Source of the DNA: Myxococcota bacterium
GTDB lineage: Bacteria; Myxococcota_A; UBA9160; PR03
NCBI GenBank assembly: GCA_030066475.1
Contig: JASJBO010000177.1
Span: 1-15,873 of the forward strand
Direction of reading: 5' to 3'
Length of the DNA stretch: 15,873 nucleotides
Shown here: positions 8,049 to 15,758 of the stretch, one piece after another
How the letters are laid out: the number at the start of each line of letters is the position of its first letter
How positions within the stretch are numbered: position 1 is the stretch's first letter
Notes under the pieces: generated by a model
What the model saw: the letters and a program-made list of their open reading frames with translations, nothing else
Told to the model about the DNA's origin: nothing
Database searches by the model: none
Made by a program: the position numbers and the translations under genes

Positions 8049-8854
8049 CGCCCCAGCTCCGCGAGCAGGCGCCGCAGGTACGCGACGTCGGCCGCCAGCT
8101 TCTCCTCCACCGGCCGCTCGTCCCACGCCAGGAACTCGATCGTGAGCGGGCCGGCGTAGCCCGCCTCGAACGCGGCCGCGAGGAGTGCCCGGTAGTCGAG
8201 CACGCCGCCCTCGAGGGCGCCGCCGGGGGGCATCGGGCCGGCGCCGTCCGCGGCCGGGCGCGTGTTCTTCAGGTGGAAGTAGCGCGCTCGGGGCACCAGC
8301 CGGCGCGCGTCGGCGGGCTGCGCCGAGGCCTCGCTCTGCGGCAGCAGGTCGAGCACCTGGTAGTTGAGCGCGAAGTTCGGGCGCCCGACCGCGTCGAGCA
8401 GGCGCTCGACGCGCTCGGGCGTGTCGGCGAACGAGCCGATGTGGCGCTCGACCACGAGCTGAACGCCGGCGTCGGCCGCTACGTCGCAGGCGGCCTGGAA
8501 GCCCGCCACGACCGCGGCGAAGCCCGACTCGGGCTCGCCCTCGAGCGGCTCGGCCCAGACGCGCAGCAGCGGGGTGTCGAGCGCCGCCGTCACCGCCACC
8601 TCGCGGCGGGCGTTCGCCGCGTCGAGCGTGCCCGCGCGGCCCAGGTACGATCCGTAGGCCACCACCTCGGTGCCGGCGTCGCGCACCACGTCGGCCGCGC
8701 GGCGGGCCGCCGCGGGGTCGGCGTCGGGAGCGAGGTGGGGATCGCGGGCGGTCACCTCGAGCGCGAGGCCGTGCGCCGCCGCGAGGGCCGCCGCCTCCGC
8801 GAGCGGGCGGTCGAGCGCAGAGATCGAGCACAGCGCCAGGATCGGGTCGGCCAT
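8045..8854 (-). CDS. Sugar phosphate isomerase/epimerase (AP endonuclease 2-type TIM barrel)
   Basis: A 269-residue, one-domain xylose-isomerase-like TIM barrel. Likely metal ligands are Glu136 and His138 (VVERH), Asn164 or Asp169 in the NYQVLDL strand, His194 in the FHLKN motif (family HxK[DN]) and Glu240 in LTIEF. Asn164 replaces the usual acidic ligand. Proteins of this family isomerise or epimerise keto sugars and polyol derivatives (IolE, IolI, hydroxypyruvate isomerase, tagatose epimerase), and the sequence alone does not distinguish these. GAGGAG lies 11 bases before the ATG. The gene follows the dehydrogenase after 35 bp and overlaps the flavin oxidoreductase by 4 bp, so its product is very likely in the same pathway. 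Confidence 0.88.
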   Translation of the reverse strand: MADPILALCSISALDRPLAEAAALAAAHGLALEVTARDPHLAPDADPAAARRAADVVRDAGTEVVAYGSYLGRAGTLDAANARREVAVTAALDTPLLRVWAEPLEGEPESGFAAVVAGFQAACDVAADAGVQLVVERHIGSFADTPERVERLLDAVGRPNFALNYQVLDLLPQSEASAQPADARRLVPRARYFHLKNTRPAADGAGPMPPGGALEGGVLDYRALLAAAFEAGYAGPLTIEFLAWDERPVEEKLAADVAYLRRLLAELGR

Positions 8855-8889
8855 GTGGGTCTCTGCTCCTCGCTCCAGGCGTCTGCCGG

Positions 8890-9900
8890 TCAGGCGATGC
8901 GCGCCCAGTCGGCGCGGCGCACCTCGTGCCGGAGCGCCTCGCCCCGCACGTACCGCTCGATCTCGTCCACCGCCAGCTCCGCCATGCGGCGCGTCTCGGT
9001 TCCCATCGCTCCCGCGATGTGCGGGGTCAGGAACACGTTGTCGAGGTCGTAGAGCGGCGAGTCGGCCGGCAGGACTTCCGGGTCGGTCGTGTCGATCACC
9101 GCGTCGATGCGGCCGCTGCGCAGCTCGTGGATCAGCGCCTCGTGGTCGACCAGGGCGCCGCGCGCCGTGTTGACCAGCACGGCGCCGTCGCGCAGGCGCG
9201 CCAGCCGGGCGCGGTCGAGCAGGTGGTGCGTCTCGGGCAGCGCCGGGGCGTGCAGGCTCACCACGTCCGAGCGCTCGAGCAGGGCGTCCAGCCCGACCGG
9301 CTCGACGCCCAGGGCGCGGGCCTCGGCGTCGTCGAGATGGGGATCGTGGACCAGCACCGCGAAGTCGAAGGGGCGCAGCGCCTCGATCACCAGCCGCCCG
9401 ACCCGCGAGGCGCCCACCAGGCCCACCACCTTCCGGTAGCTGCCCAGCGGCGGGACCTCGCGCGCCCACAGGCGTCCGCCCCGCACCTTCCGGTACAGCC
9501 GCTGGAGACGGAACGCGCGCTTGTTGGCCAGCAGGATCGCGGCCAGCGTGTACTCGGCGACGGGCACGGCGTTGGCCGCCGCCGCGCTGCTCACGAGCAC
9601 GCCGCGATCGAAGCAGGCCTCGCGCACGTGGCCCTTCACGCTCCCCGCGGCGTGCACGATCGCCCGCAGGCCGGGCGCCGCGTCGAGCACGTCCTCGTCC
9701 ACGGCCGGGCAGCCCCAGCCGGTCAGCAGGATCTCGACGCGCGGCAGCAGGCTCCCCGCGCGCTCGTCGTCGAAGCGGGTGAGCGGCTCGGCGTCGGGCA
9801 GCTCGCACAGCCCGCCCAGGCGCTCGAGCAGCGCGGCGTCGAACAGGTCCGGCGTGAGCACCGGGACCATGGCGAGCGCGACGGTGGGCTTCTGGGCCAA
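8890..9900 (-). CDS. D-isomer-specific 2-hydroxyacid dehydrogenase
   Basis: A 336-residue NAD(P)-dependent oxidoreductase that interconverts a 2-hydroxy acid and its 2-keto acid. The catalytic triad is visible as Arg247 in NTARGAL, Glu275 in DTTDPEVL and His294 in TPHIAGA. The dinucleotide site reads GLVGASRVGR (160-169), with Ala-Ser instead of the second Gly-containing turn. I chose TTG at 9900 because GGAG lies 5 bases upstream and translation yields QKPTVALAMVP, a normal first beta strand. ATG at 9870 would cut that strand, and the GTG at 10011 would add an unlike Arg-rich extension that covers the divergent promoter region. It is the first gene of the six-gene minus-strand operon. Confidence 0.92.
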   Translation of the reverse strand: MAQKPTVALAMVPVLTPDLFDAALLERLGGLCELPDAEPLTRFDDERAGSLLPRVEILLTGWGCPAVDEDVLDAAPGLRAIVHAAGSVKGHVREACFDRGVLVSSAAAANAVPVAEYTLAAILLANKRAFRLQRLYRKVRGGRLWAREVPPLGSYRKVVGLVGASRVGRLVIEALRPFDFAVLVHDPHLDDAEARALGVEPVGLDALLERSDVVSLHAPALPETHHLLDRARLARLRDGAVLVNTARGALVDHEALIHELRSGRIDAVIDTTDPEVLPADSPLYDLDNVFLTPHIAGAMGTETRRMAELAVDEIERYVRGEALRHEVRRADWARIA

Positions 9901-10013
9901 GGCTGCTCCGAAGACGCGACGAGCCGGTACGCTAGCCCCGCCGCGGTCGCCGCGCTGCCGGCTTGCTGCCCGTGGCGCCCTCTCCAGATCGGGTACTCTG
10001 CCGCCGGTCACGG
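9901..10013. promoter_or_regulatory. Divergent intergenic promoter region
   Basis: A 113-bp spacer between the minus-strand metabolic operon and the plus-strand metzincin-like gene. On the minus strand a -10-like TAGCGT sits at 9934-9929, about 30 bases before the TTG start. On the plus strand TACTCT sits at 9994-9999 inside GGGTACTCT, 14 bases before the ATG. No convincing -35 hexamer was seen for either. No clear operator palindrome was recognised and there is no regulator gene next to it. Confidence 0.4.
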
Positions 10014-11687
10014 ATGCCCACGCCCGCCTGTCGCTGCCGCCTGCCGATCGCGATCATTGCCGCCTGTCTGCTGGGGGGGAGCGCCGCGCTCGCGCAGTCG
10101 CCGAGCGAAGACCTGCACAGCCTGCGCTGGTTCGTCCACGAGGACCTGCTGACCGCGCAGCGGCCGCTGGCCTTCTACCAGGAGCTCGTCGCGCGCTCGA
10201 CGGCGCAGGCCAACGTCATGCTGCAGGGCGCCACGGGCCCCGCCGACCAGCCGTGCTGTACCGCGCTCGACGACGTCTCGGTGCAGGCGTTCTCCGACGT
10301 GAGCCCCGGCCGCGACCTGCTCGTGATCGACACCTCCGAGGAGCTGGACGACCTCGATGCGATCGGGGGAGCGGGCTCGCGCGCCTTCATCGTGCAGACG
10401 CTCGGCTACTGCTCGGGAGCGCCGGGCGAGAGTCCGATCGGCTGCGCCGACACGCCGGTCTGCAACGCCAACGCCGACGACGACCCCGACCTGGTGCTGG
10501 TGGTGACGATGGACGCCCTGGATCAGTTCGACGCGTTCGCCAGCACCCTGGCCCACGAGCGCGGCCACAACGCCTGCCTGTGCCACACCGACGAGCCGAG
10601 CTGCCCGAACTACGACGGCGGCTTCTCGTGCAGCCTGATGAAGTCCTCCTCGGGCGGCGCCTGCATCAAGAGCGACGAGTGCACCGACTATCGCGAGGCG
10701 CGCACGGGGGGCGACACGGGCGCCGTCTGTGAGTGCTTTGCCAGCGACGAGGTGGTGGCGCCGGACGGCGCGGGCTGCAGCGCCGGGTTGTGCTCGGGCG
10801 GCATCTGCGACGCCGTGGGGAGCGCCGCCTCGACGCAGGTGTTCGTGGCGGGCGGCACCGTGAGACAGCTCGGCGACACGATCGACGATCCGCTGGTGCT
10901 GAGCGGGCGCACCGGCGGCTGGACCGACCGGGGCCGCTTCGGCATGGGCCTCGAGCCGACCGGCATGGCCCACGCGCCGGCGCGCGGGATCACGTTCGGG
11001 GTGGCTCCCACGGGTGGCGCCGACCTGCTGTTCACGGTCGATCCCGACGACGGCTCGGTCACGGTGGTCGGCAGTGTCCTGGACGGCGGCTCGCCGGTCG
11101 CGGGCCTGGTGAACCTGGCGTTCGACCCGGGCGCAACCGATGCGCCCGGCGACGATCGGCTGCTGGCGCTCGGGCCGGAGGACCTCGCCACCCTGCACGC
11201 GATCGATCCCGACTCCGGCAGTGCCGACGCGCTCGGGAGACTCAATCTGGGCGTGGAAGGGGGTGGCGTGGCGTTCCCCGGGCTCGCCTACGATGCCGAC
11301 AACCGGCGGCTGTTCGCGTCGTCGTCGATCGGCCTCGCGGGTGACGCCGGCCTCTTCGAGATCGACTACGCGTGCCCCGGGTCGACATGCGCGACGGGAC
11401 CGGTCGAGGGCATCGATCTGCCGCGCTTCGAGAGCGGACTCGCCTGGTCCGCCGCGAGCGGCGACCTGCTGCTGGTCGGCTACCAGAACGGACCGCGCAC
11501 GCTCTACGACACGATCGACGCCACCACGCTCGAGCCCGGGCTCTCGCTCCAGGTGCAGGGCTTCAGCACCGGCGCGGTCGCCGCGCTGCCCGTGCCCGAG
11601 CCGACCGGCGGCGCGTCGCTGGGAGCGGCCGTCCTCGCGCTGGCCGCGTGCGCGGCCGCAGCGGCCCGGAGGCGTCACACGGCGTAG
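10014..11687 (+). CDS. Secreted Cys-rich metzincin-like protein with VPEP C-terminal sorting signal
   Basis: A 557-residue exported protein. The signal peptide is residues 1-27 (cleavage after ALA). Zinc-protease motif: HERGHNACLCH (181-191) fits HExxHxxxxxH, with the metzincin Gly replaced by Cys188, and CSLMKS (206-211) is placed like a Met-turn. At least 16 cysteines lie between 81 and 265, suggesting disulfides. From about 275 to 520 there are beta-propeller-like units such as LLFTVDPDDGSVTVVG and LHAIDPDSGSADALG. The end has VPEP (527-530), a hydrophobic stretch and a terminal RRR, matching the tripartite PEP-CTERM/exosortase signal, so it is probably cleaved and surface-anchored or released. 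Whether it is an active protease is inferred. The ATG at 10014 is preferred to upstream starts because it precedes the signal peptide directly. Confidence 0.82.
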   Translation: MPTPACRCRLPIAIIAACLLGGSAALAQSPSEDLHSLRWFVHEDLLTAQRPLAFYQELVARSTAQANVMLQGATGPADQPCCTALDDVSVQAFSDVSPGRDLLVIDTSEELDDLDAIGGAGSRAFIVQTLGYCSGAPGESPIGCADTPVCNANADDDPDLVLVVTMDALDQFDAFASTLAHERGHNACLCHTDEPSCPNYDGGFSCSLMKSSSGGACIKSDECTDYREARTGGDTGAVCECFASDEVVAPDGAGCSAGLCSGGICDAVGSAASTQVFVAGGTVRQLGDTIDDPLVLSGRTGGWTDRGRFGMGLEPTGMAHAPARGITFGVAPTGGADLLFTVDPDDGSVTVVGSVLDGGSPVAGLVNLAFDPGATDAPGDDRLLALGPEDLATLHAIDPDSGSADALGRLNLGVEGGGVAFPGLAYDADNRRLFASSSIGLAGDAGLFEIDYACPGSTCATGPVEGIDLPRFESGLAWSAASGDLLLVGYQNGPRTLYDTIDATTLEPGLSLQVQGFSTGAVAALPVPEPTGGASLGAAVLALAACAAAAARRRHTA

Positions 11688-11730
11688 GCGAGCGCGCTCC
11701 CGCGTGACTCGCATTCCCCCCGATTCGGCG

Positions 11731-11736
11731 TAGTCT
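11731..11736 (+). promoter_or_regulatory. -10-like box before the alpha/beta hydrolase gene
   Basis: TAGTCT, within GCGTAGTCT, ends 11 bases before the ATG at 11748. It resembles GGGTACTCT before the preceding gene (shared GNGTANTCT). No clear -35 and no Shine-Dalgarno are seen, so initiation could be nearly leaderless. The same 60-bp spacer holds a GAGCGCGCTC palindrome (11690-11699) without a T-run. Confidence 0.35.
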
Positions 11737-11747
11737 CAAGCTCGCCG

Positions 11748-12908
11748 ATGTCCGCGCCCGCCCCCGAGGAACGCACCCCCGAGCCCGCGCCGCGCCGACG
11801 CACCCCGCGCTGGCGGCGCCTGCTGCGGGGCCTCGTGGGGGCCGCCGTGGTGACCGTGGCGGGCGCCCTCGCCCTGGTGGCGATCGACCGGCAGGGCGCG
11901 GTGCGCGAGCTGCGCGAGCGCACGGCGATCCGCAACCCGGACGGGATCGAATCGCTCGAGCCGGTCGAGATCCGCGGCAGCCAGCAGTGGGTCCTGATCC
12001 GCGCCGAGCGCCCAGACGCGCCCGTGCTGCTGTTCCTGCACGGCGGGCCGGGCATGCCGCTGCTCCAACGCGCGCGCTACTTCGACTCGCGGCTCGTGCA
12101 GCACTTCGTGGTGGTGCAGTGGGACCAGGCCGGGGCGGGGCTGTCGCGCTGGGCGGGCTACCCGCGCACCGCGCTGCGCGTGGAGCGCTACGTCGAGGAC
12201 ACCCTCGCGCTGGTCGCGTGGCTGCGCGAGCGCTTCGGCGTGGAGCGCATCTTCCTCGCCGGCACCTCGTGGGGGGCGATGCTCGGCAACCTGGTGGTGG
12301 CCCGCGCCCCGGAGTCCTTCCATGCCTGGGTCTCGGGTGCGACCGCGACCGATCTGCGCCGCGACGAAGCAGTCGGCTACGAGTGGCTGCTCGCCGAGGC
12401 GCGCGCCGCCCGTGATGACGTGGCCGTGGCCGAGCTCGAGGCGATCGGCCCGCCTCCGTACCGGCGCCTGCTCGACGTGGGCCGGCAGCGCACCTGGCTG
12501 CGTCGCTACGGGGGCGTGCACCACCAGCCCTTTCCGGGCTACCTGGCCGTCACCTACGGCTGGGCCTCGCCCGAGTACGACCTGCTCGACGTGGCGCTCG
12601 CGCCGCTCGCCGAGCTGTGGTCGGTCAGCGCCACGTACTTCCAGATCGTCGAGGGGGTCGACCTGCTCGCCCAGGTTCCCCGCCTCGAGGTCCCGGTGTG
12701 GTTCGTGCACGGGCGTCACGACATGAACACGCCCGGTGCGGTGGCGCGCGAGTTCTACGAGAAGCTCGAGGCGCCGAAGGGCAAGCACTGGGTCTGGTTC
12801 GAGAGCTCGGCCCACATGCCCCACTTCGAGGAGAACGCCGCCTACCAGCGCCTGCTGATCGAGGAGGTGCTGCCCCTGGCCGGCCCGGCCGCCGCCGCAC
12901 CTCGCTAG
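11748..12908 (+). CDS. Membrane-anchored alpha/beta hydrolase, proline iminopeptidase-like
   Basis: A 386-residue serine hydrolase of the alpha/beta fold. An Arg/Pro-rich N terminus (1-24) precedes a membrane helix at about 27-46, so the catalytic domain is probably periplasmic and tethered to the inner membrane. Motifs: HGGPG (98-102) forming the oxyanion hole, QWDQAGAGLS (124-133), the nucleophile elbow GTSWG with Ser174, Asp325 in GRHDMNTP and His356 in SSAHMPH. HGGPG with the WDQ[RA]G stretch is typical of proline iminopeptidase-like (S33) enzymes; whether the substrate is a peptide or an ester is not determinable. The stop TAG at 12906-12908 lies within CTAG, and a tandem repeat begins six bases later. 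It may be expressed on its own or together with the upstream gene, 60 bp away. Confidence 0.9.
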   Translation: MSAPAPEERTPEPAPRRRTPRWRRLLRGLVGAAVVTVAGALALVAIDRQGAVRELRERTAIRNPDGIESLEPVEIRGSQQWVLIRAERPDAPVLLFLHGGPGMPLLQRARYFDSRLVQHFVVVQWDQAGAGLSRWAGYPRTALRVERYVEDTLALVAWLRERFGVERIFLAGTSWGAMLGNLVVARAPESFHAWVSGATATDLRRDEAVGYEWLLAEARAARDDVAVAELEAIGPPPYRRLLDVGRQRTWLRRYGGVHHQPFPGYLAVTYGWASPEYDLLDVALAPLAELWSVSATYFQIVEGVDLLAQVPRLEVPVWFVHGRHDMNTPGAVAREFYEKLEAPKGKHWVWFESSAHMPHFEENAAYQRLLIEEVLPLAGPAAAAPR

Positions 12909-12913
12909 CTTGG

Positions 12914-12994
12914 CTAGGAGTCTGCGCGGCAGAAGCCCCTTGCAAGCGCCCGGAGGGCGCGCGCAGTGAGGCGAAGCCGAACGAAGTCCATCAG
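12914..12994 (+). repeat. CTAG-bounded 81-bp repeat, copy 2 (tandem unit A)
   Basis: The unit opens with CTAG (12914-12917) followed by a 77-bp core, and the next CTAG at 12995 begins an identical unit. The hairpin GCGCCC-GGA-GGGCGC lies at 12946-12960. It is in the spacer between two convergent genes, so the hairpin could help end transcription from either side, although no T-run follows. It is identical by eye to the next copy at all 81 positions. Confidence 0.95.
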
Positions 12995-13075
12995 CTAGGA
13001 GTCTGCGCGGCAGAAGCCCCTTGCAAGCGCCCGGAGGGCGCGCGCAGTGAGGCGAAGCCGAACGAAGTCCATCAG
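12995..13075 (+). repeat. CTAG-bounded 81-bp repeat, copy 3 (tandem unit B)
   Basis: An exact head-to-tail duplicate of the unit starting at 12914, with a period of 81 bases. It is closed by a third CTAG at 13076-13079, which also supplies the TAG stop of the minus-strand RND exporter (13078-13076). The hairpin lies at 13027-13041. Perfect identity suggests a recent duplication, a second insertion into the boundary CTAG, or an assembly artefact. Confidence 0.95.
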
Positions 13076-15715
13076 CTAGCGAGGCCGGAACACGCGCACC
13101 AGCGCGGGGAGCAGGATCAGGTTCGACACCAGGACGAGGGCGATGCCGAGGGCGAGCAGGCGGCCCAGGCTCGCCATGCCGCTGTGGGTGGCGAAGCCGA
13201 GCGTCCCGAAGCTCGCCACGGTGGTGAGGGCGCTGAACCAGACGGCCCGGGCGGTGCTGGTGGCGAGCAGGTTGCCCGACTCGGGCGCCTCGCGGCGCTG
13301 CCGGTGCACCATGTGGACGCCGCTGTCGACGCCCATGCCGAGCAGCAGCGGGATCACGATCACGTTGGCGAAGTTGAGCGGGATGCCGAGCACCGTGGCG
13401 GCGGCCGCGGTCAGCAGCGCGGCGAAGCCGAGCGGGAGGGCGACCAGGGCGGCGTCGGCCGCGCTGCGCCAGAGCAGGAGCAGCAGCAGGCTGATGCCGA
13501 CCGCCGCGAGCGCGAGCGCCCGCTGCAGCGAGCGCACCACCGCCCGGCCCGACTCCAGGATGATGCTGCCTTCCCCGAACGCGTCGGGCGCAATCCGGCG
13601 GATCTCGGCGACGTAGGCGGCGAGCGCGCGGTTGTCGCTCAGGTCGTCGCGCGGGAACACCTCGACGCGGGCGCGGCCGTCGCCGGCCACGTAGTACTCG
13701 ACCAGGTCGGCGGGCAGGTCGGAGCGGCCCACCGGTCCGGTCGCGAGCGCCCGACGCAGCTGGCGGAGCTGGCTCGGAAGCGACCCGATCAGGCTGACCT
13801 CGAGGCGCGCGAGCCCGGTGTCGGCTGCCTTCGGGTGCCCCCAGCGCTCGAGCAGCACGGCGAGGTCGCGCCGCAGGCGCGCCGCGGACCCGGCCAGCGC
13901 CGGCGCCACGTCGGCTCGCTCGAGCGCCGCGAGCCCCTCGGCGAGCGCCGCCATGGCGGCCAGCTGCGCGTCCCGGTCGGGAGGCGTGCCCGGCTCCGGC
14001 ATCTCCAGCACCGGCCCCAGCAGGAGCCCCGCGTCCGCGAGCACCGCGAGCCGCGCCGCCTGGTCCTCCGGGACGTAGCTCGACAGGGTGACGGCCTGGT
14101 CGACCGCGGGCAGCTCGCGCAGGCGCTCGGCAATCGCGTCCGCCTCGCCCAGGCTCGGCGCGACCACGTTCAGGTTCCACGGGAACGCGGTGCCCTCGGC
14201 CAGCATCTCGTTGAACACCTGGACCGAGTCCGTGCTGGCATCGCGCACGCGCAGGGGATTGAGGTCGAACTCGAGGCGCGCGGCGAGCCAGGCGGCGGCC
14301 GCCGCCACCAGCACGGCGCCCAGCACGACCGCGCGCGCATGCCGCACCGCGAAGCCGAGCCAGCCCTCCGCCTGCCAGAGCGGCACGCCGGCGCTGCGCC
14401 GGGCCCTGCCGTTCGCGCCGAGCGCCAGCAGCGCGGGGAGCAGGGTCAGGTTCACGAACAGCGTGATGAACATGCCGGTGCCCGCGATCAGGCCCAGCTC
14501 GGCCACGCCGCGGTACTCGGTCGGGACGAAGGCGTAGAACCCGATCGCGGTGCTGACGGCGCAGATCGTGAGCGAGCCGCCCACGCTGCGGGCCGCGGCC
14601 TGCATGGCAGCACCCCGCGGCGCGTGGCGCGACATCTCGTCGAAGCGGATGCAGACGTGGATCGCGAAGTCGATCGAGAGGCCGATGAAGAGCACCCCGA
14701 ACGTGACCGAGACCAGGTTCAGCTGGCCGACCGCGAGGGCGGCGAAGCCCGCCGTCCAGGTGAGACCGACCAGCAGCGTGGCGAGTGCGGCGCCGATCAT
14801 CGCCCCCGAGCGCAGCCCGACGAGCAGCGCGAGCGACACCAGCAGGAAGGACGCCGCGCCGGCCAGGGCGGACTGGACGCCGACCAGGTCCGCCTCCTCG
14901 TACGAGAGCGGGAAGATCCCCGTGAGCCGCACGCGGACGCCCGCGGGCTCGGCCAGGCCGAGGGCCGCCACGGCTTCCTGGATCCCCCGGATGGTGTCTT
15001 CGGCGGGGCGCACGCGCGAGAAGTCGATGCGCGGCTGCACGATCACGAAGCGGCGCCGATCGCTCGGCGTCGGCGTGTGGCCCAGGATCACGTCGGACCA
15101 GGCCAGCCGGTAGGGGCGCCCGGCGAGCACCGCCGCGGTCGCCGCGCTGACCCGCTCGAGCGCGTCGCTCAGGTCCACCTGCGACAGCTCGCCCGCGGCG
15201 ACCGCCTCGCTTGCCCGGCGCAGCAGGTCGAAGAAGCCGCGCAGGCTCGGGTCGCGCGACAGCGCCGCCAGGTAGGGCTGCACGCGCACCAGGCGATCCA
15301 CCCACTCCTCGAGCTCGTCGGCGCTCAGGTACAGCAGACCGTGCGCCTCGAAGAAGGGCCCGCCGCCCGGCACGAAGACGCGCGGGAAGCGCGCCGGGTC
15401 CTCGCGGAGCCGGGCGGCCAGGGCGGCGGCTCCGTCCACGGCGGCATCCACGGTCTCGCCGTCGAGCACCACGACGATCGGGTCCGCGAGCAGCGGGTAG
15501 GCTCCGTAGACGTCGATGCGCTGCTGGAAGTAGGGGACGTCTTCCGAGAACATCGCGTTCTCGTCGGCGTTCAGGCCCAGGCGTCCCGGGAGCAGCGCGA
15601 GCACGACCAGCGTGATGCCGGCACAGGCCGCGACGACGGCGCGGGCGCGCGCCTGCACCGCGCCCACCCAGCGGGCCGCGGCCTGCCCCAGCGCCTCGTC
15701 GAGCGCGCCCGCCAA
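13076..15715 (-). CDS. hpnN: HpnN-like RND/MMPL-family lipid exporter
   Basis: An 879-residue inner-membrane RND transporter of the MMPL/HpnN subgroup, close to the roughly 880 residues usual for HpnN. Using the TTG start: TM1 at about 26-45, a large periplasmic domain beginning LGLNADENAMFSEDVPYFQQ, and a first helix bundle from about 275-430 with GLSIDFAIHV (345-354) and PTEYRGVAELGLIAGTGMF (398-416). A second periplasmic domain follows, then a second bundle with GMGVDSGVHMVHR near the end. The two transmembrane Asp residues in those motifs are candidates for proton relay. HpnN moves hopanoids to the outer membrane, but no hopanoid gene is in this window, so the cargo is inferred. TTG at 15715 has GGAG 7 bases upstream; the in-frame GTG at 15742 lies in a 14-bp tandem repeat and has no such site. 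Confidence 0.88.
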   Translation of the reverse strand: MAGALDEALGQAAARWVGAVQARARAVVAACAGITLVVLALLPGRLGLNADENAMFSEDVPYFQQRIDVYGAYPLLADPIVVVLDGETVDAAVDGAAALAARLREDPARFPRVFVPGGGPFFEAHGLLYLSADELEEWVDRLVRVQPYLAALSRDPSLRGFFDLLRRASEAVAAGELSQVDLSDALERVSAATAAVLAGRPYRLAWSDVILGHTPTPSDRRRFVIVQPRIDFSRVRPAEDTIRGIQEAVAALGLAEPAGVRVRLTGIFPLSYEEADLVGVQSALAGAASFLLVSLALLVGLRSGAMIGAALATLLVGLTWTAGFAALAVGQLNLVSVTFGVLFIGLSIDFAIHVCIRFDEMSRHAPRGAAMQAAARSVGGSLTICAVSTAIGFYAFVPTEYRGVAELGLIAGTGMFITLFVNLTLLPALLALGANGRARRSAGVPLWQAEGWLGFAVRHARAVVLGAVLVAAAAAWLAARLEFDLNPLRVRDASTDSVQVFNEMLAEGTAFPWNLNVVAPSLGEADAIAERLRELPAVDQAVTLSSYVPEDQAARLAVLADAGLLLGPVLEMPEPGTPPDRDAQLAAMAALAEGLAALERADVAPALAGSAARLRRDLAVLLERWGHPKAADTGLARLEVSLIGSLPSQLRQLRRALATGPVGRSDLPADLVEYYVAGDGRARVEVFPRDDLSDNRALAAYVAEIRRIAPDAFGEGSIILESGRAVVRSLQRALALAAVGISLLLLLLWRSAADAALVALPLGFAALLTAAAATVLGIPLNFANVIVIPLLLGMGVDSGVHMVHRQRREAPESGNLLATSTARAVWFSALTTVASFGTLGFATHSGMASLGRLLALGIALVLVSNLILLPALVRVFRPR

Positions 15716-15720
15716 TCGAG

Positions 15721-15729
15721 CTCTCCCCC
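15721..15729 (-). promoter_or_regulatory. Shine-Dalgarno of the RND exporter gene
   Basis: Minus-strand GGGGGAGAG, with GGAG 7 bases before TTG at 15715. It favours the TTG start over the GTG at 15742. Confidence 0.55.
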
Positions 15730-15730
15730 A

Positions 15731-15758
15731 ACCCGTCCGCACCGACCCGTCCGCACCG
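15731..15758. repeat. Exact 14-bp tandem duplication in the exporter leader
   Basis: ACCCGTCCGCACCG occurs twice without a gap (15731-15744 and 15745-15758). It lies between the ribosome binding site and the putative -10 of the exporter. It could arise by slippage, or be a binding site pair; nothing in the sequence decides this. Confidence 0.85.

Noticed and set aside
10008..11714. A 568-codon minus-strand open frame opposite the metzincin-like gene
   Set aside because: No domain or signal recognised, biased composition, and the plus strand has a coherent signal peptide, zinc motif and sorting tail.
12946..12960. The hairpin in the repeat as a classical intrinsic terminator
   Set aside because: The GC-rich stem is not followed by a T-run on either strand, so I did not annotate it as a terminator although a termination role remains possible.
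12914..13079. The tandem repeat as a minimal CRISPR array
   Set aside because: The two 81-bp units are identical throughout; there are no unique spacers and no cas genes.
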